A stretch of 18,849 bases of DNA from Nitrospirota bacterium (GTDB lineage: Bacteria; Nitrospirota; Thermodesulfovibrionia; Thermodesulfovibrionales; Magnetobacteriaceae), in the NCBI GenBank assembly GCA_015233485.1, contig JADFXO010000040.1, positions 1-18,849 on the forward strand, written 5' to 3'. Under the pieces are notes generated by a model, which saw only the letters and a program-made list of their open reading frames with translations, made no database searches and had not been told where the DNA came from. Each line of letters opens with the position of its first letter. Position 1 is the first letter of the stretch. Shown piece after piece: positions 1-7,763 of this stretch. Both the position numbers and the translations under genes were made by a program.

Positions 1-106
1 TCAAAAAACTCTGCTTCTACGGCACTTGCCTGATGGAGAACAAATTTACCGTGGCGTTGCCCCTCCCTTACTTTTTTCGTTAGGTTATGTTAGATTATCT
101 GTGGTT

Positions 107-895
107 ATGCTGGCTTATCCTTCAATACGGCCTTATCTGATAAAATTAGGCCCTGTTCAGATTCGATGGTACGGACTTATGTACCTGATTGGGTTTGTGA
201 GTTCTTTTTACCTCGTTAGATATCAACTGAAACGCCGCCGCATCTCACTCCAAAGCGAAGACCTCGAAAACTTATATCTGTTTACCGTAATCGGCCTGAT
301 TGTTGGCGCGAGGCTTGGATACGCATTGTTCTATAACCTTGATTATTACCTTGGCGATCCTCTTGAGGCTTTTGCTGTCTGGCACGGGGGGATGTCTTTT
401 CACGGCGGAATGATTGGGGCGATTACCGGGGGGTTCATCTTTTGCCGCCTTAAAAAAATTGATTTCCTTATGCTCTGCGATATGATTAGCGTTACCGTTC
501 CTATCGGTCTTGGACTTGGCAGGTTGGGTAATTTTATTAACGCCGAACTCTTCGGGCGCGTAACCGATGTCCCGTGGGCAATGGTCTTCCCTGGGGGCGG
601 GCCGCTGCCGCGGCACCCATCGCAGCTCTACGAGTTTTTCCTTGAGGGCGTTGTCCTCTTTTCCATTATGTGGATTACTAAAGACAGGCTCGGCACACGG
701 CGCGGCGCCCTTACAAGCACATTTATAGCCCTCTACGGCGTCTTCAGAGTGGCAGTCGAGTTCTTCAGAGAGCCTGACCCGCAACTCGGAATGCTCGCAG
801 GGGTAATCACAATGGGACAGCTCCTGTCCTCGCTTATGATTTTAGCCGGCACCGCCGGTCTAACTATTTCTCTAAAAGCGCGCGCGCGTGTCTAA
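107..895 (+). CDS. lgt: Prolipoprotein diacylglyceryl transferase
   Basis: Transfers a diacylglyceryl group from phosphatidylglycerol to the lipobox cysteine of prolipoproteins, in the inner membrane. It is a polytopic protein with the Lgt hallmarks: an early RWYGLMYLIGF segment (residues 20-30), HGGMSFHGG (93-101), the signature GRLGNFINAELFGR (138-151), and a later HPSQLYE motif. I chose the ATG at 107 (262 residues, normal Lgt length). An in-frame TTG at 26 would add 27 residues that do not resemble the family N-terminus. No strong Shine-Dalgarno is visible for either start. The 3' end overlaps the convergent transketolase gene by 32 bp. What lies upstream is outside the window. Confidence 0.93.
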   Translation: MLAYPSIRPYLIKLGPVQIRWYGLMYLIGFVSSFYLVRYQLKRRRISLQSEDLENLYLFTVIGLIVGARLGYALFYNLDYYLGDPLEAFAVWHGGMSFHGGMIGAITGGFIFCRLKKIDFLMLCDMISVTVPIGLGLGRLGNFINAELFGRVTDVPWAMVFPGGGPLPRHPSQLYEFFLEGVVLFSIMWITKDRLGTRRGALTSTFIALYGVFRVAVEFFREPDPQLGMLAGVITMGQLLSSLMILAGTAGLTISLKARARV

Positions 896-2858
896 GGACA
901 TTCTCCACCGTAAAGCCGAAATGCTCGAACAACTGCTTTGCCGGCGCTGAGATTCCAAAGGCGTCAATACCTACTACATCACCATGAAGCCCTACGTACT
1001 TATACCAGCCTAGTGTTGAGCCTGCCTCAATGGCAAGGCGTCTATGCACACTGATTGGCAGTACCGATTCTTTGTACTCTGCCGACTGTTTCTCAAACAA
1101 TGAGAAACAAGGCATACTTACACACCTGACAGCAACGCCCTCTTTGAGCAGCTGGACGTACGCCCCTAAGGCTTGATGAACCTCCGAGCCAGAGGCAATG
1201 AGAATCAGCTCCGGCGCCCTACCCGAATCGGCAAGCACGTATGCCCCCTGCCGAACTCCCTCATCTGAGGCATATATCTTTCTGTCAAGAACCGGCACAC
1301 TCTGCCTCGTCAGAATCAGAGCCACAGGGCCGCCTTCATACTCCATGGCTATCTCCCACGCCTTGACGGTTTCGTTGGCGTCGGCGGGTCTGATGACCAG
1401 AAGGTTCGGAATCAACCTCAATGTGGTCAACTGCTCTATCGGGTGGTGGCTTGGGCCGTCCTCTCCCACTCCTATTGAGTCATGGGTCAATATGTATATG
1501 ACGTGTGCCTTCATCAGCGCGGACATCCTTATCGCGGGATACATGAAACTGGCAAACACGAGATACGTCCCGCCATACGGTATTAGCGATTTATTTAATG
1601 CCATACCGGTAAGAATCGCCCCCATGGCGAATTCCCTTATGCCGAAGTGGATGTTTCTGCCTACCTTGGACTGGCCATAGCGTCCGTGTTTTTTTAAATA
1701 AGTCATATTGGAAGGCGACAGGTCTGCAGAGCCGCCTATCAGGTTAGGGATTTCCTCGGATATTGCGTTTAGTACGTTTCCTGAGGCGCTGCGCGTCGCT
1801 ATCATCCCGCTTGTGGCGTCAAACTGAGGCAGGACACTCTTCCATGTGCCGTTTAGCTTGCCGCTCATGAATTGCTCAAACAACACCGCAAGCTCAGGCA
1901 GCTTCGACCTGTATTTTTTCAACAGGGCATTCCATTCGGCCTCTTCTTTTTTCCCGTTGTCCACCGCCTGACGGCAGTGTTTTGTAACCTCTTTCGGGAT
2001 ATAAAAAGTCTTCTGCGGCCAGCCGAAATGCTCTTTCGTCAGCCTGACCTCCTCTTCTCCAAGAGGGGCGCCGTGGATATCGGAAATATCCTGCTTGTTG
2101 GGACTGCCATAGCCCAGGTGCGTGGTCGCTATTATTATAGAGGGCCTCTTTTTTTCCTCTTTTGCCTTGGCGAGGGCCTTTTCTATTGCGGGAAGTTTAT
2201 AACCATCGACCTGCTCGACATGCCAGTTCATGGCCTCAAATCTCTTTGCGACATCCTCGGTAAATGTTATATCCGCCGAGCCGTCTATTGTAGTATTGTT
2301 GGAAGAGTACAAATATATTATCTTGCCAAGCTTCAGGTGCCCGGCTATTGATGCCGCTTCGTATGAAACTCCCTCCATTATGTCGCCATCGCTTACTATG
2401 GCATAGATATTGTAATCTACCACGTTAAAACCCGGCCTGTTGAATGTCTCGGCAAGATAGCGCTCGGCCATCGCCATCCCTACACCAACGGCAAAACCAT
2501 AGCCCAATGGCCCGGTGGATACCTCTATCCCTGTGTCCACGTTATACTCGGGATGCCCTGGGGTTTTACTCTCGAATTGCCTGAAATTCTTTATATCGTT
2601 TAATGAAATATCATAACCGGTCAGGTGCAGTAAGCTATATAGCAGCATCGAGCCGTGCCCCGCCGAAAGCACAAACCTGTCACGGTTAAACCAGTGAGGG
2701 TTCGATGGATTGTGCTTTAAGAACTTCGTCCATAACGCGTATGCCATATCGGCGTCGCCCATCGGCATTCCAGGATGCCCTGAGTTCGCCTTCTGTACTG
2801 CATCAATTGAAAGCATCCTTATCGTGTTGATACATAACTCGTCGAGTACTTTGGTCAT
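864..2858 (-). CDS. tkt: Transketolase
   Basis: Thiamine-diphosphate enzyme of the non-oxidative pentose phosphate pathway, 664 residues (normal full length). Visible motifs: SGHPG (26-30), GHGS (67-70), the ThDP-Mg motif SDGDIMEG (156-163) with D157 and the downstream metal-ligand Asn N187, the catalytic-Glu motif GIREFAMGA, and EDGPSHHPIEQL in the Pyr domain, followed by the C-terminal transketolase domain. The ATG at 2858 is preceded by GGAGG with 7 nt spacing. Unusual positions: GPLGYG where the family normally has GPLGQG, and YSSNN where YDxN is typical. Both look like drift, since the ligand D and N are kept. It lies 63 bp downstream of the radical SAM gene on the same strand and is probably co-transcribed with it. 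Confidence 0.95.
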   Translation of the reverse strand: MTKVLDELCINTIRMLSIDAVQKANSGHPGMPMGDADMAYALWTKFLKHNPSNPHWFNRDRFVLSAGHGSMLLYSLLHLTGYDISLNDIKNFRQFESKTPGHPEYNVDTGIEVSTGPLGYGFAVGVGMAMAERYLAETFNRPGFNVVDYNIYAIVSDGDIMEGVSYEAASIAGHLKLGKIIYLYSSNNTTIDGSADITFTEDVAKRFEAMNWHVEQVDGYKLPAIEKALAKAKEEKKRPSIIIATTHLGYGSPNKQDISDIHGAPLGEEEVRLTKEHFGWPQKTFYIPKEVTKHCRQAVDNGKKEEAEWNALLKKYRSKLPELAVLFEQFMSGKLNGTWKSVLPQFDATSGMIATRSASGNVLNAISEEIPNLIGGSADLSPSNMTYLKKHGRYGQSKVGRNIHFGIREFAMGAILTGMALNKSLIPYGGTYLVFASFMYPAIRMSALMKAHVIYILTHDSIGVGEDGPSHHPIEQLTTLRLIPNLLVIRPADANETVKAWEIAMEYEGGPVALILTRQSVPVLDRKIYASDEGVRQGAYVLADSGRAPELILIASGSEVHQALGAYVQLLKEGVAVRCVSMPCFSLFEKQSAEYKESVLPISVHRRLAIEAGSTLGWYKYVGLHGDVVGIDAFGISAPAKQLFEHFGFTVENVLRHARALLEK

Positions 2859-2921
2859 CTATTTGCCTCCAGATAAATTCGAATCCACTAAGTTTATTCC
2901 TCTCGAATATATTTTGTCAAA

Positions 2922-4322
2922 CTATTTAACGAAACTTTTTGGCCGACGCGAAAATACCTGCGCGATGAACCTTTTAGTAAGATTTTTTACAAGATGCGGA
3001 TTTCTTATCAGGGAGTCCAATATCGTAAATACCTTAGAAGGTTCCCTGACGATGCCCTTTATGGCACTGAGCACATTTACTCTGCCCTTTTGTCTTATCG
3101 CAAGGAGGACGTTAACTTTTTCTATAAGCCGCAACAGTTCTTTTTTCGGTATCGCGGGGGATAGATTAATCGGGGTGTTGAGATAATCGAAGTCCGACCA
3201 CGCGTATGTCTTTGGCATCAGGTTGTTTTCCTGTGCCCAGTCCCAAAGCTGTGTGCCGGGGTATGGGGTGGCGATGCAAATGCCCGCGCTCTCTATGTTG
3301 CTTTCTTCGATAAACTTCATGGTAAGCCTTACATCTTCCAGCGTCTCCATTGGGCTTCCAACGATAAACGTCCCCTGGGGGATTATACCCGCCTCGTTAC
3401 ACAGCTCTATGGCCTGTTTGTTTTGCACAACGGTGGTCTTTTTCTTCAATATGTCCAGTACACGCTGCGAACCGCTTTCAAATCCGAAGGTGATTTGCCG
3501 GCAGCCCGCCTTCTTTGCCAACGCGAGGATTTCAGGGTCTATGTTGTCAACCCTCGAATTTCCTCCCCATAGCACATTGAGATTATCTTCTATCATCAGT
3601 TCACAGATAGCCCTAAGCCTCTTTTTGTTGACGAACAGGTTATCTTCTATAAAAAATATGGTCTCTACGCCATAGTCTTTCTTTATGCCGGCGATTTCTG
3701 AGACAACGCGCTCGGGGCTGTTGTATCTGGTTGGCGTACCTCTCCACGTGTTATGGCAATAGATGCAGCTATATGGGCAGCCCCGGCTGGTCAATACGGA
3801 GGCGGTCTTTGCCCCGGCTGGGACGAAATAGAGGTAGCTGTGGGGGGTTCTCGATTTTGACCTGACATAAAAATCCATTTGAAGCAGATGGCGTGCGGGT
3901 GGCGGGATAGAGTCTATATCCTTTATATATGGACGTGAGATAATGCCGCCGCGTATGTCGTCTCTTATTATATCAAGCAACGCAACCTCACCTTCGCCTT
4001 TGACAACCACATCGACATGCCTTAGCGCCTCATCAGGCATGACGCTTGCGTGAACCCCGCCCATGACGGTAAAAACACCCATCTCCCTGCATATGCCGGC
4101 AACCCTGTAAGCGTCGTCGGCCAGAGGGGTGGTGGCGGTAAGTCCTGCGATGTCCGGTTTATAAAGCCCCAGCTCACGCGCGATGTCCTGGCCTGCCAGC
4201 TCGTCAATAATCATAACATCAACGCCGTTGGCCTGGAGATACGACGCCAGAAACCCAAGATTAAGCGGCTCCTGAACGGCGAACTTCTGGTTAGTCCCGG
4301 GATTAATCAGCGCTACTTTCAT
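2922..4322 (-). CDS. B12-binding radical SAM protein, substrate unknown
   Basis: 466 residues. The N-terminal domain (about 1-125) is a cobalamin-binding Rossmann fold with VALINPG, the segment GGVHASVMPDEA (88-99) and KGEGE. The radical SAM core starts at about 174 with the cluster motif RGCPYSCIYC (C182, C186, C189) and continues through GGNSRVD, FGFESG and FIVGSPMET. This is the BchE/HpnJ-like class B layout, which includes methyltransferases and cyclases. The substrate cannot be read from the sequence. The ATG at 4322 has GAGGG upstream at 7 nt. A candidate promoter lies just upstream, and tkt follows on the same strand. Confidence 0.88.
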   Translation of the reverse strand: MKVALINPGTNQKFAVQEPLNLGFLASYLQANGVDVMIIDELAGQDIARELGLYKPDIAGLTATTPLADDAYRVAGICREMGVFTVMGGVHASVMPDEALRHVDVVVKGEGEVALLDIIRDDIRGGIISRPYIKDIDSIPPPARHLLQMDFYVRSKSRTPHSYLYFVPAGAKTASVLTSRGCPYSCIYCHNTWRGTPTRYNSPERVVSEIAGIKKDYGVETIFFIEDNLFVNKKRLRAICELMIEDNLNVLWGGNSRVDNIDPEILALAKKAGCRQITFGFESGSQRVLDILKKKTTVVQNKQAIELCNEAGIIPQGTFIVGSPMETLEDVRLTMKFIEESNIESAGICIATPYPGTQLWDWAQENNLMPKTYAWSDFDYLNTPINLSPAIPKKELLRLIEKVNVLLAIRQKGRVNVLSAIKGIVREPSKVFTILDSLIRNPHLVKNLTKRFIAQVFSRRPKSFVK

Positions 4323-4357
4323 GTCATTGCCCTCATAAAAATTCCACTTTCAGCGTT

Positions 4358-4387
4358 ATAATACTTTTATTGGATTACTTTAAACAA
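4358..4387 (-). promoter_or_regulatory. Candidate sigma70 promoter for the radical SAM gene
   Basis: On the minus strand, TTGTTT (4382-4387) is followed after 18 bp by TATTAT (4358-4363), 36 bp before the radical SAM ATG. It fills the 65 bp gap after the 324-residue gene. It would separate expression of radical SAM and tkt from the AT-rich cassette upstream. The region is AT-rich, so such matches are partly expected by chance. Confidence 0.35.
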
Positions 4388-5362
4388 CTATTTCTTAGTA
4401 ATTTTAGGGCCTATGTAGACTATGTATAATTTCTCATCAGAGGTTTGTTTAGGCCAGTTGAAATGTATTCTAAATTGCCTCTCTTTGATTTTCCCATGAT
4501 AGTGGCAAAATAAATCTGTGCCTCCTTCGGGATGTTTAAATGTTAGTTTTTGTTTATGTTTCTCTTTGTTGGAGAATGATTCCGGCGTAAAGGTGGCTTC
4601 ATCCCCTCCAGTAAAAAATTGTTTAAATATTTCATCTATTCTTTTTTTACTATTGCCCGTCTTATCAGACATACACATGTTTAATTCGTCTAATATTTTC
4701 AGCAGTACTTGCACCCTCGATGCAATTCCCTGTGAATATGGACATGGATTTAATTTTTCTAATATATAATCAGCAAAAAAAAGATGCGTACAGTTCCTTT
4801 TCGCCCATTGAATAAGTCCATCCCATGTTTGTACTCTATCGGTATCCTTTTTATTGAGAAAATCAGATAGTACGGTAAATTTCCAAAAGTTCTCAACCTC
4901 TATCTGTTCTTTTAAACCGTTGCTCAATTTTTCCATCAGTATCTCTATGGGCGTACTATTATAGCTGGAAGGGCTGTAACTAACCGTATTACAATCGATC
5001 TGATTATATTTACGTTTTGCCGCCTCAACGAGTGAACTATCCATCATATCGGCATCTATATTATGTAGTTTGAATGTATCGTAATCAGTTTGAACCGGTT
5101 CCATTTCCCAAAATGGGCCTTCTTTTGTAATCCATGATAAAATGGAACTTTTTTTGTTTCGATCAGGATGCGCTTGAATTGCACCGCGAAACGTGGTGTC
5201 ATGACAAACCAATTTATCTGACAAGTTTCCTTTATAATAAAGCATATATCCGAAGCGATTGATTAAAGAACGGCATTTGAAAACCTCATTGGTTGCGGCA
5301 TAAAATTCACTTACATTATTAAATTGGCATTCAAGCGATAGCTCGTTTAAAAAAAACTCCAA
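4388..5362 (-). CDS. Third protein of the DUF262/ATPase cassette, function unknown
   Basis: 324 residues, soluble, not a family I can name. The N-terminus contains FFLNELSLE (3-11) and a GPFWE motif (82-86). The C-terminal 40 residues hold HYHGKI (287-292), RIHF (298-301) and YIGPKI (316-321). This beta-rich pattern reminds me of RelE-like or toxin C-termini, which is inference from pattern only. The start is a TTG (5360-5362) directly after the TAA of the ATPase gene. A GGGG 7 nt upstream, inside the ATPase 3' end, can serve as Shine-Dalgarno, and the next Met is residue 40, too late to keep the N-terminal motif. Low GC like its two upstream partners. Likely an effector or accessory subunit translated by coupling to the ATPase. 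Confidence 0.8.
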   Translation of the reverse strand: MEFFLNELSLECQFNNVSEFYAATNEVFKCRSLINRFGYMLYYKGNLSDKLVCHDTTFRGAIQAHPDRNKKSSILSWITKEGPFWEMEPVQTDYDTFKLHNIDADMMDSSLVEAAKRKYNQIDCNTVSYSPSSYNSTPIEILMEKLSNGLKEQIEVENFWKFTVLSDFLNKKDTDRVQTWDGLIQWAKRNCTHLFFADYILEKLNPCPYSQGIASRVQVLLKILDELNMCMSDKTGNSKKRIDEIFKQFFTGGDEATFTPESFSNKEKHKQKLTFKHPEGGTDLFCHYHGKIKERQFRIHFNWPKQTSDEKLYIVYIGPKITKK

Positions 5363-6559
5363 TTATTTACCCCAACCTGCAAAGTACTCCATATCCTTGT
5401 CAAACTGGTCAAAAAAGCCTTTTGGCCATTCATGTATATTGCCGTTTTTATCGATCGCAGGTGAAATTACCTGCGATATATCAGTTTCATCTTCATCTGG
5501 ACGACGGTTAAAATAGTGGATGACCACATCATCGGGACTTAATTTTGCTTGTTTGACTGCCCTTCGCACACCGTTCAAAATATGGTCGCTGTGAGTTTCA
5601 AGAATTACCTGTACGCCTGACGCTGCGGTTAAACCCAAAAACTCCCCCATCTTACTTTGCCCGCCCGGATGAAGGTGGGACTCAGGGCTTTCTATTAATA
5701 TAGTATTCCCCTTTTCAGCGCCTAAACATGCCGTTAGAATAGGTAATACATGAGTAAGCCCGTAACCAACATTTTGGGGTCTGTGATAATCACCACCCTT
5801 GCTGGAACATATTCTTAATGTCACAAGGTTGGTTCCCTCAATCTGCTCGACAACAAAACCGGAACCGGGGAAAAATTCATTCATCCAGGCATTCACCTGG
5901 GCACCAAGATTCGGTGGGTTATCTTTAATACACATATTTGAATTCACTCTTGCATAGTAATCCTCATAAAGATACCATGGAGTAAACTCTCCATTTGTAC
6001 CCACGCTTAGGTGCCGCTTAGGTGTGCTTACCAAGTATGTCTCCCTTGGTCCTAACCTTTCTGCCGATATGTACATTATAGTCTCTATTGTTTCTTTGAA
6101 ATAAGAAAATGTATCATACATTTCCTTATTTTTATTGTCGGAGATATATTGAAAAAGAAATAATATGCCTTTATCTAATATTTCCTCATATATATTCCCG
6201 AATTCTGTAAAATTACAACATTTGATTTTTACCAAAGGAATTATTACTCGTTCTCTTTCATCAACGCTGAATGTCCACAACAACTGACCTTGGTCGGTAC
6301 TAAGTCCGATAGTTAACTCATTCCTTCCTTTCAATTTGTCGATTACTTCACCACCATTTCCTAAAGACAAAACAGAGCCGTGTAAAATGAGAGCATAACT
6401 CCACTCATCATCAATAACTGTTTGATGCAGCAATGTCAGGGCTTGAAGTATTGACGACTTGCCAGATGAGTTAAGGCCAGTAAGCAACGTCAGTGGCGCA
6501 AGAGGAAGTTTAAGCCTCTCAAAGCATTTAAAATATTCAAGATATATTTCAGTAAACAT
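5363..6559 (-). CDS. SMC/OLD-like AAA ATPase with DUF3696 C-terminus
   Basis: 398 residues, ABC-type ATPase without membrane segments. Walker A is GLNSSGKS (28-35). A signature-like GYGLTHVLP lies at 265-273, Walker B with its glutamates is ESPESHLHP (290-298), and the H-loop is ETHSDH (321-326). The tail (about 335-398), with YFNRRPDED and WPKGFFDQFD, matches the DUF3696 pattern. ATPases of this type sense or move nucleic acid in OLD, PARIS, Septu-like and related conflict systems; that is family knowledge. The ATG overlaps the DUF262 stop (TGATG), so translation is coupled. All ATPase motifs are intact. It probably acts as the sensor or switch of the cassette. Confidence 0.9.
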   Translation of the reverse strand: MFTEIYLEYFKCFERLKLPLAPLTLLTGLNSSGKSSILQALTLLHQTVIDDEWSYALILHGSVLSLGNGGEVIDKLKGRNELTIGLSTDQGQLLWTFSVDERERVIIPLVKIKCCNFTEFGNIYEEILDKGILFLFQYISDNKNKEMYDTFSYFKETIETIMYISAERLGPRETYLVSTPKRHLSVGTNGEFTPWYLYEDYYARVNSNMCIKDNPPNLGAQVNAWMNEFFPGSGFVVEQIEGTNLVTLRICSSKGGDYHRPQNVGYGLTHVLPILTACLGAEKGNTILIESPESHLHPGGQSKMGEFLGLTAASGVQVILETHSDHILNGVRRAVKQAKLSPDDVVIHYFNRRPDEDETDISQVISPAIDKNGNIHEWPKGFFDQFDKDMEYFAGWGK

Positions 6560-7674
6560 CAGCTAAAAATCTCCAGAAAAGTTTTTTCTACGCATTCAAA
6601 CCTCATTAACACTCTTCTTTTATCATTCGTACCTAATGATATAGAATTGGTAAAATTCTCGTTTCCCATTAGCTCATAAAATTTACTGTGAATCATATCA
6701 GCCCTTGTTTTAACCTGTTCTCTCGTATACTTAGCCAAGTAAACTGAATATACATCAAAAAGAGATACGTTAATTATACTTCGACTTTGATCAGGTTTCG
6801 AATGTTTTCTAAATGCATGTTTCTCAAATACTAAATAATTATTTTCCATGCTATTCAGAAAAGATTCAGAAAGCTTTTTCAAATCCTCGTCGCTCATTTT
6901 ATTCATATGTCTCAGCGTTTTAGCAAGAAAGTCATCCATACTCACATATTTTTCTATTCCAAGCAGGTAAAAGCCACAAAAACGGTTTATACACTCTCTG
7001 TCACGCATGGTTCTATAGTCAAAACTGTTTCCGGTTGCTTTTATAAATGACTCACTTTGAGCGTGTTCTTTAAGCCATTTCGTTGCCTTACCCATATAAA
7101 TACAATTTCTCATTTGTTGTCTTGTAAGTGGAACCCCTCCGTTTACGCGTTCAAAAATATCTAGTCTTGCCCTTTCCGGTACTTTGGAGTCAATTATGTA
7201 CAAAATAAGACTTGTATCTTCTATCCGATTTTGCAATTTTGGTGGTAGGCCGTCAAATTTATTACCATTCAATTGATCATTTTTTCCTACCAAGCCCTTT
7301 AACGATAAATCATTATTTAAAAAATTGCTGAAAGTGGTTAATCTCTGAAGACCGTCGACAACTACAATTTTGCCGTCTTCACGTTCCGCAAGATATAATA
7401 CAGGCAGGGGAATACGCATTAACACAGACTCGATTAATTTACTCTGTTTCTCTATATCCCATACGAAATCTCTTTGAAAATCAGGATTTAAGATATATTG
7501 ATCGGTTCGTATTCTTCTAATTATCTCAAAAATACTCCTTCTATCAGTTCTGATTAAAACACTGTCAATTGGGTATTCGCTTAAATCAAACGCAGGAGTT
7601 TTATCGTAACCCTCCGGCTCCTCTTGCTGCGGGTTCGAATCAGCACTAACATTTTTATCGACAGGCTCTTCCAT
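6559..7674 (-). CDS. DUF262 family protein, ParB/GmrSD-N-like
   Basis: 371 residues from the ATG at 7674. DUF262 core: NPDFQRDFVW (63-72), LIESVLMRIPLP, VVDGLQRLTT (105-114, the ParB-like DGxQR nucleotide-binding/nuclease motif), then ERVNGGVPLTRQQMRN. DUF262 is the N-terminal domain of GmrS/GmrD-type type IV restriction enzymes and SspE. I see no C-terminal DUF1524 HNH domain, so this is the stand-alone form. A TTG at 7707 would add 11 residues, but it lies between the -35 and -10 of a strong promoter and is rejected. The leader would be only about 5-6 nt. The first 52 codons and the promoter are duplicated at 11095-11301. First gene of the AT-rich three-gene cassette. Confidence 0.87.
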   Translation of the reverse strand: MEEPVDKNVSADSNPQQEEPEGYDKTPAFDLSEYPIDSVLIRTDRRSIFEIIRRIRTDQYILNPDFQRDFVWDIEKQSKLIESVLMRIPLPVLYLAEREDGKIVVVDGLQRLTTFSNFLNNDLSLKGLVGKNDQLNGNKFDGLPPKLQNRIEDTSLILYIIDSKVPERARLDIFERVNGGVPLTRQQMRNCIYMGKATKWLKEHAQSESFIKATGNSFDYRTMRDRECINRFCGFYLLGIEKYVSMDDFLAKTLRHMNKMSDEDLKKLSESFLNSMENNYLVFEKHAFRKHSKPDQSRSIINVSLFDVYSVYLAKYTREQVKTRADMIHSKFYELMGNENFTNSISLGTNDKRRVLMRFECVEKTFLEIFS

Positions 7675-7724
7675 AAATCTAAGTAGAAGATAACACAATA
7701 AAGACAATTTGTCAAGATAAACCC
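7518..7724 (-). repeat. 207-bp direct repeat, copy A (DUF262 promoter plus first 52 codons)
   Basis: Aligns base for base, without a gap, to 11095-11301. I count 25 mismatches in 207 positions: 19 in the 156 coding bases (13 amino-acid changes) and 6 in the 50 bases upstream of the ATG. Copy A runs on into the intact DUF262 gene. Similarity stops abruptly at both ends. Confidence 0.95.
7687..7715 (-). promoter_or_regulatory. Sigma70 promoter of the DUF262 cassette
   Basis: Minus strand TTGACA (7710-7715), spacer of exactly 17 bp, TATCTT (7687-7692), then 12 nt to the DUF262 ATG. The -35 is a perfect consensus. Transcription would start about 5-6 nt before the ATG, so translation should be nearly leaderless. 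Both hexamers and the spacing are identical in the second copy at 11264-11292, although 4 of 17 spacer bases differ. This supports function. Confidence 0.7.
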
Positions 7725-7737
7725 GACAGATAAACCC
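7715..7737. repeat. Short direct repeat AGATAAACCC x2 at the edge of repeat copy A
   Basis: The 10-mer AGATAAACCC occurs at 7715-7724 and 7728-7737, separated by 3 bp. The first copy is the exact end of the 207-bp repeat, while copy B (11292-11301) is followed by unrelated sequence. It could mark the recombination junction, or be an operator half-site pair next to the -35. Confidence 0.6.
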
Positions 7738-7763
7738 AACATTGGACTTTCCTCATTTTTTAC

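Noticed and set aside
272..784. Long antisense frames within lgt, tkt, valS, nadC and the response regulator
   Set aside because: They lie opposite well-supported genes and show no family motifs or plausible initiation.
6559..7674. Complete GmrSD type IV restriction enzyme
   Set aside because: Only the DUF262 part is visible; no DUF1524/HNH motif follows, and the partners differ.
7675..7707. TTG start for DUF262 at 7707
   Set aside because: It lies between the -35 and -10 of a near-consensus promoter, and the ATG at 7674 is conserved in both repeat copies.
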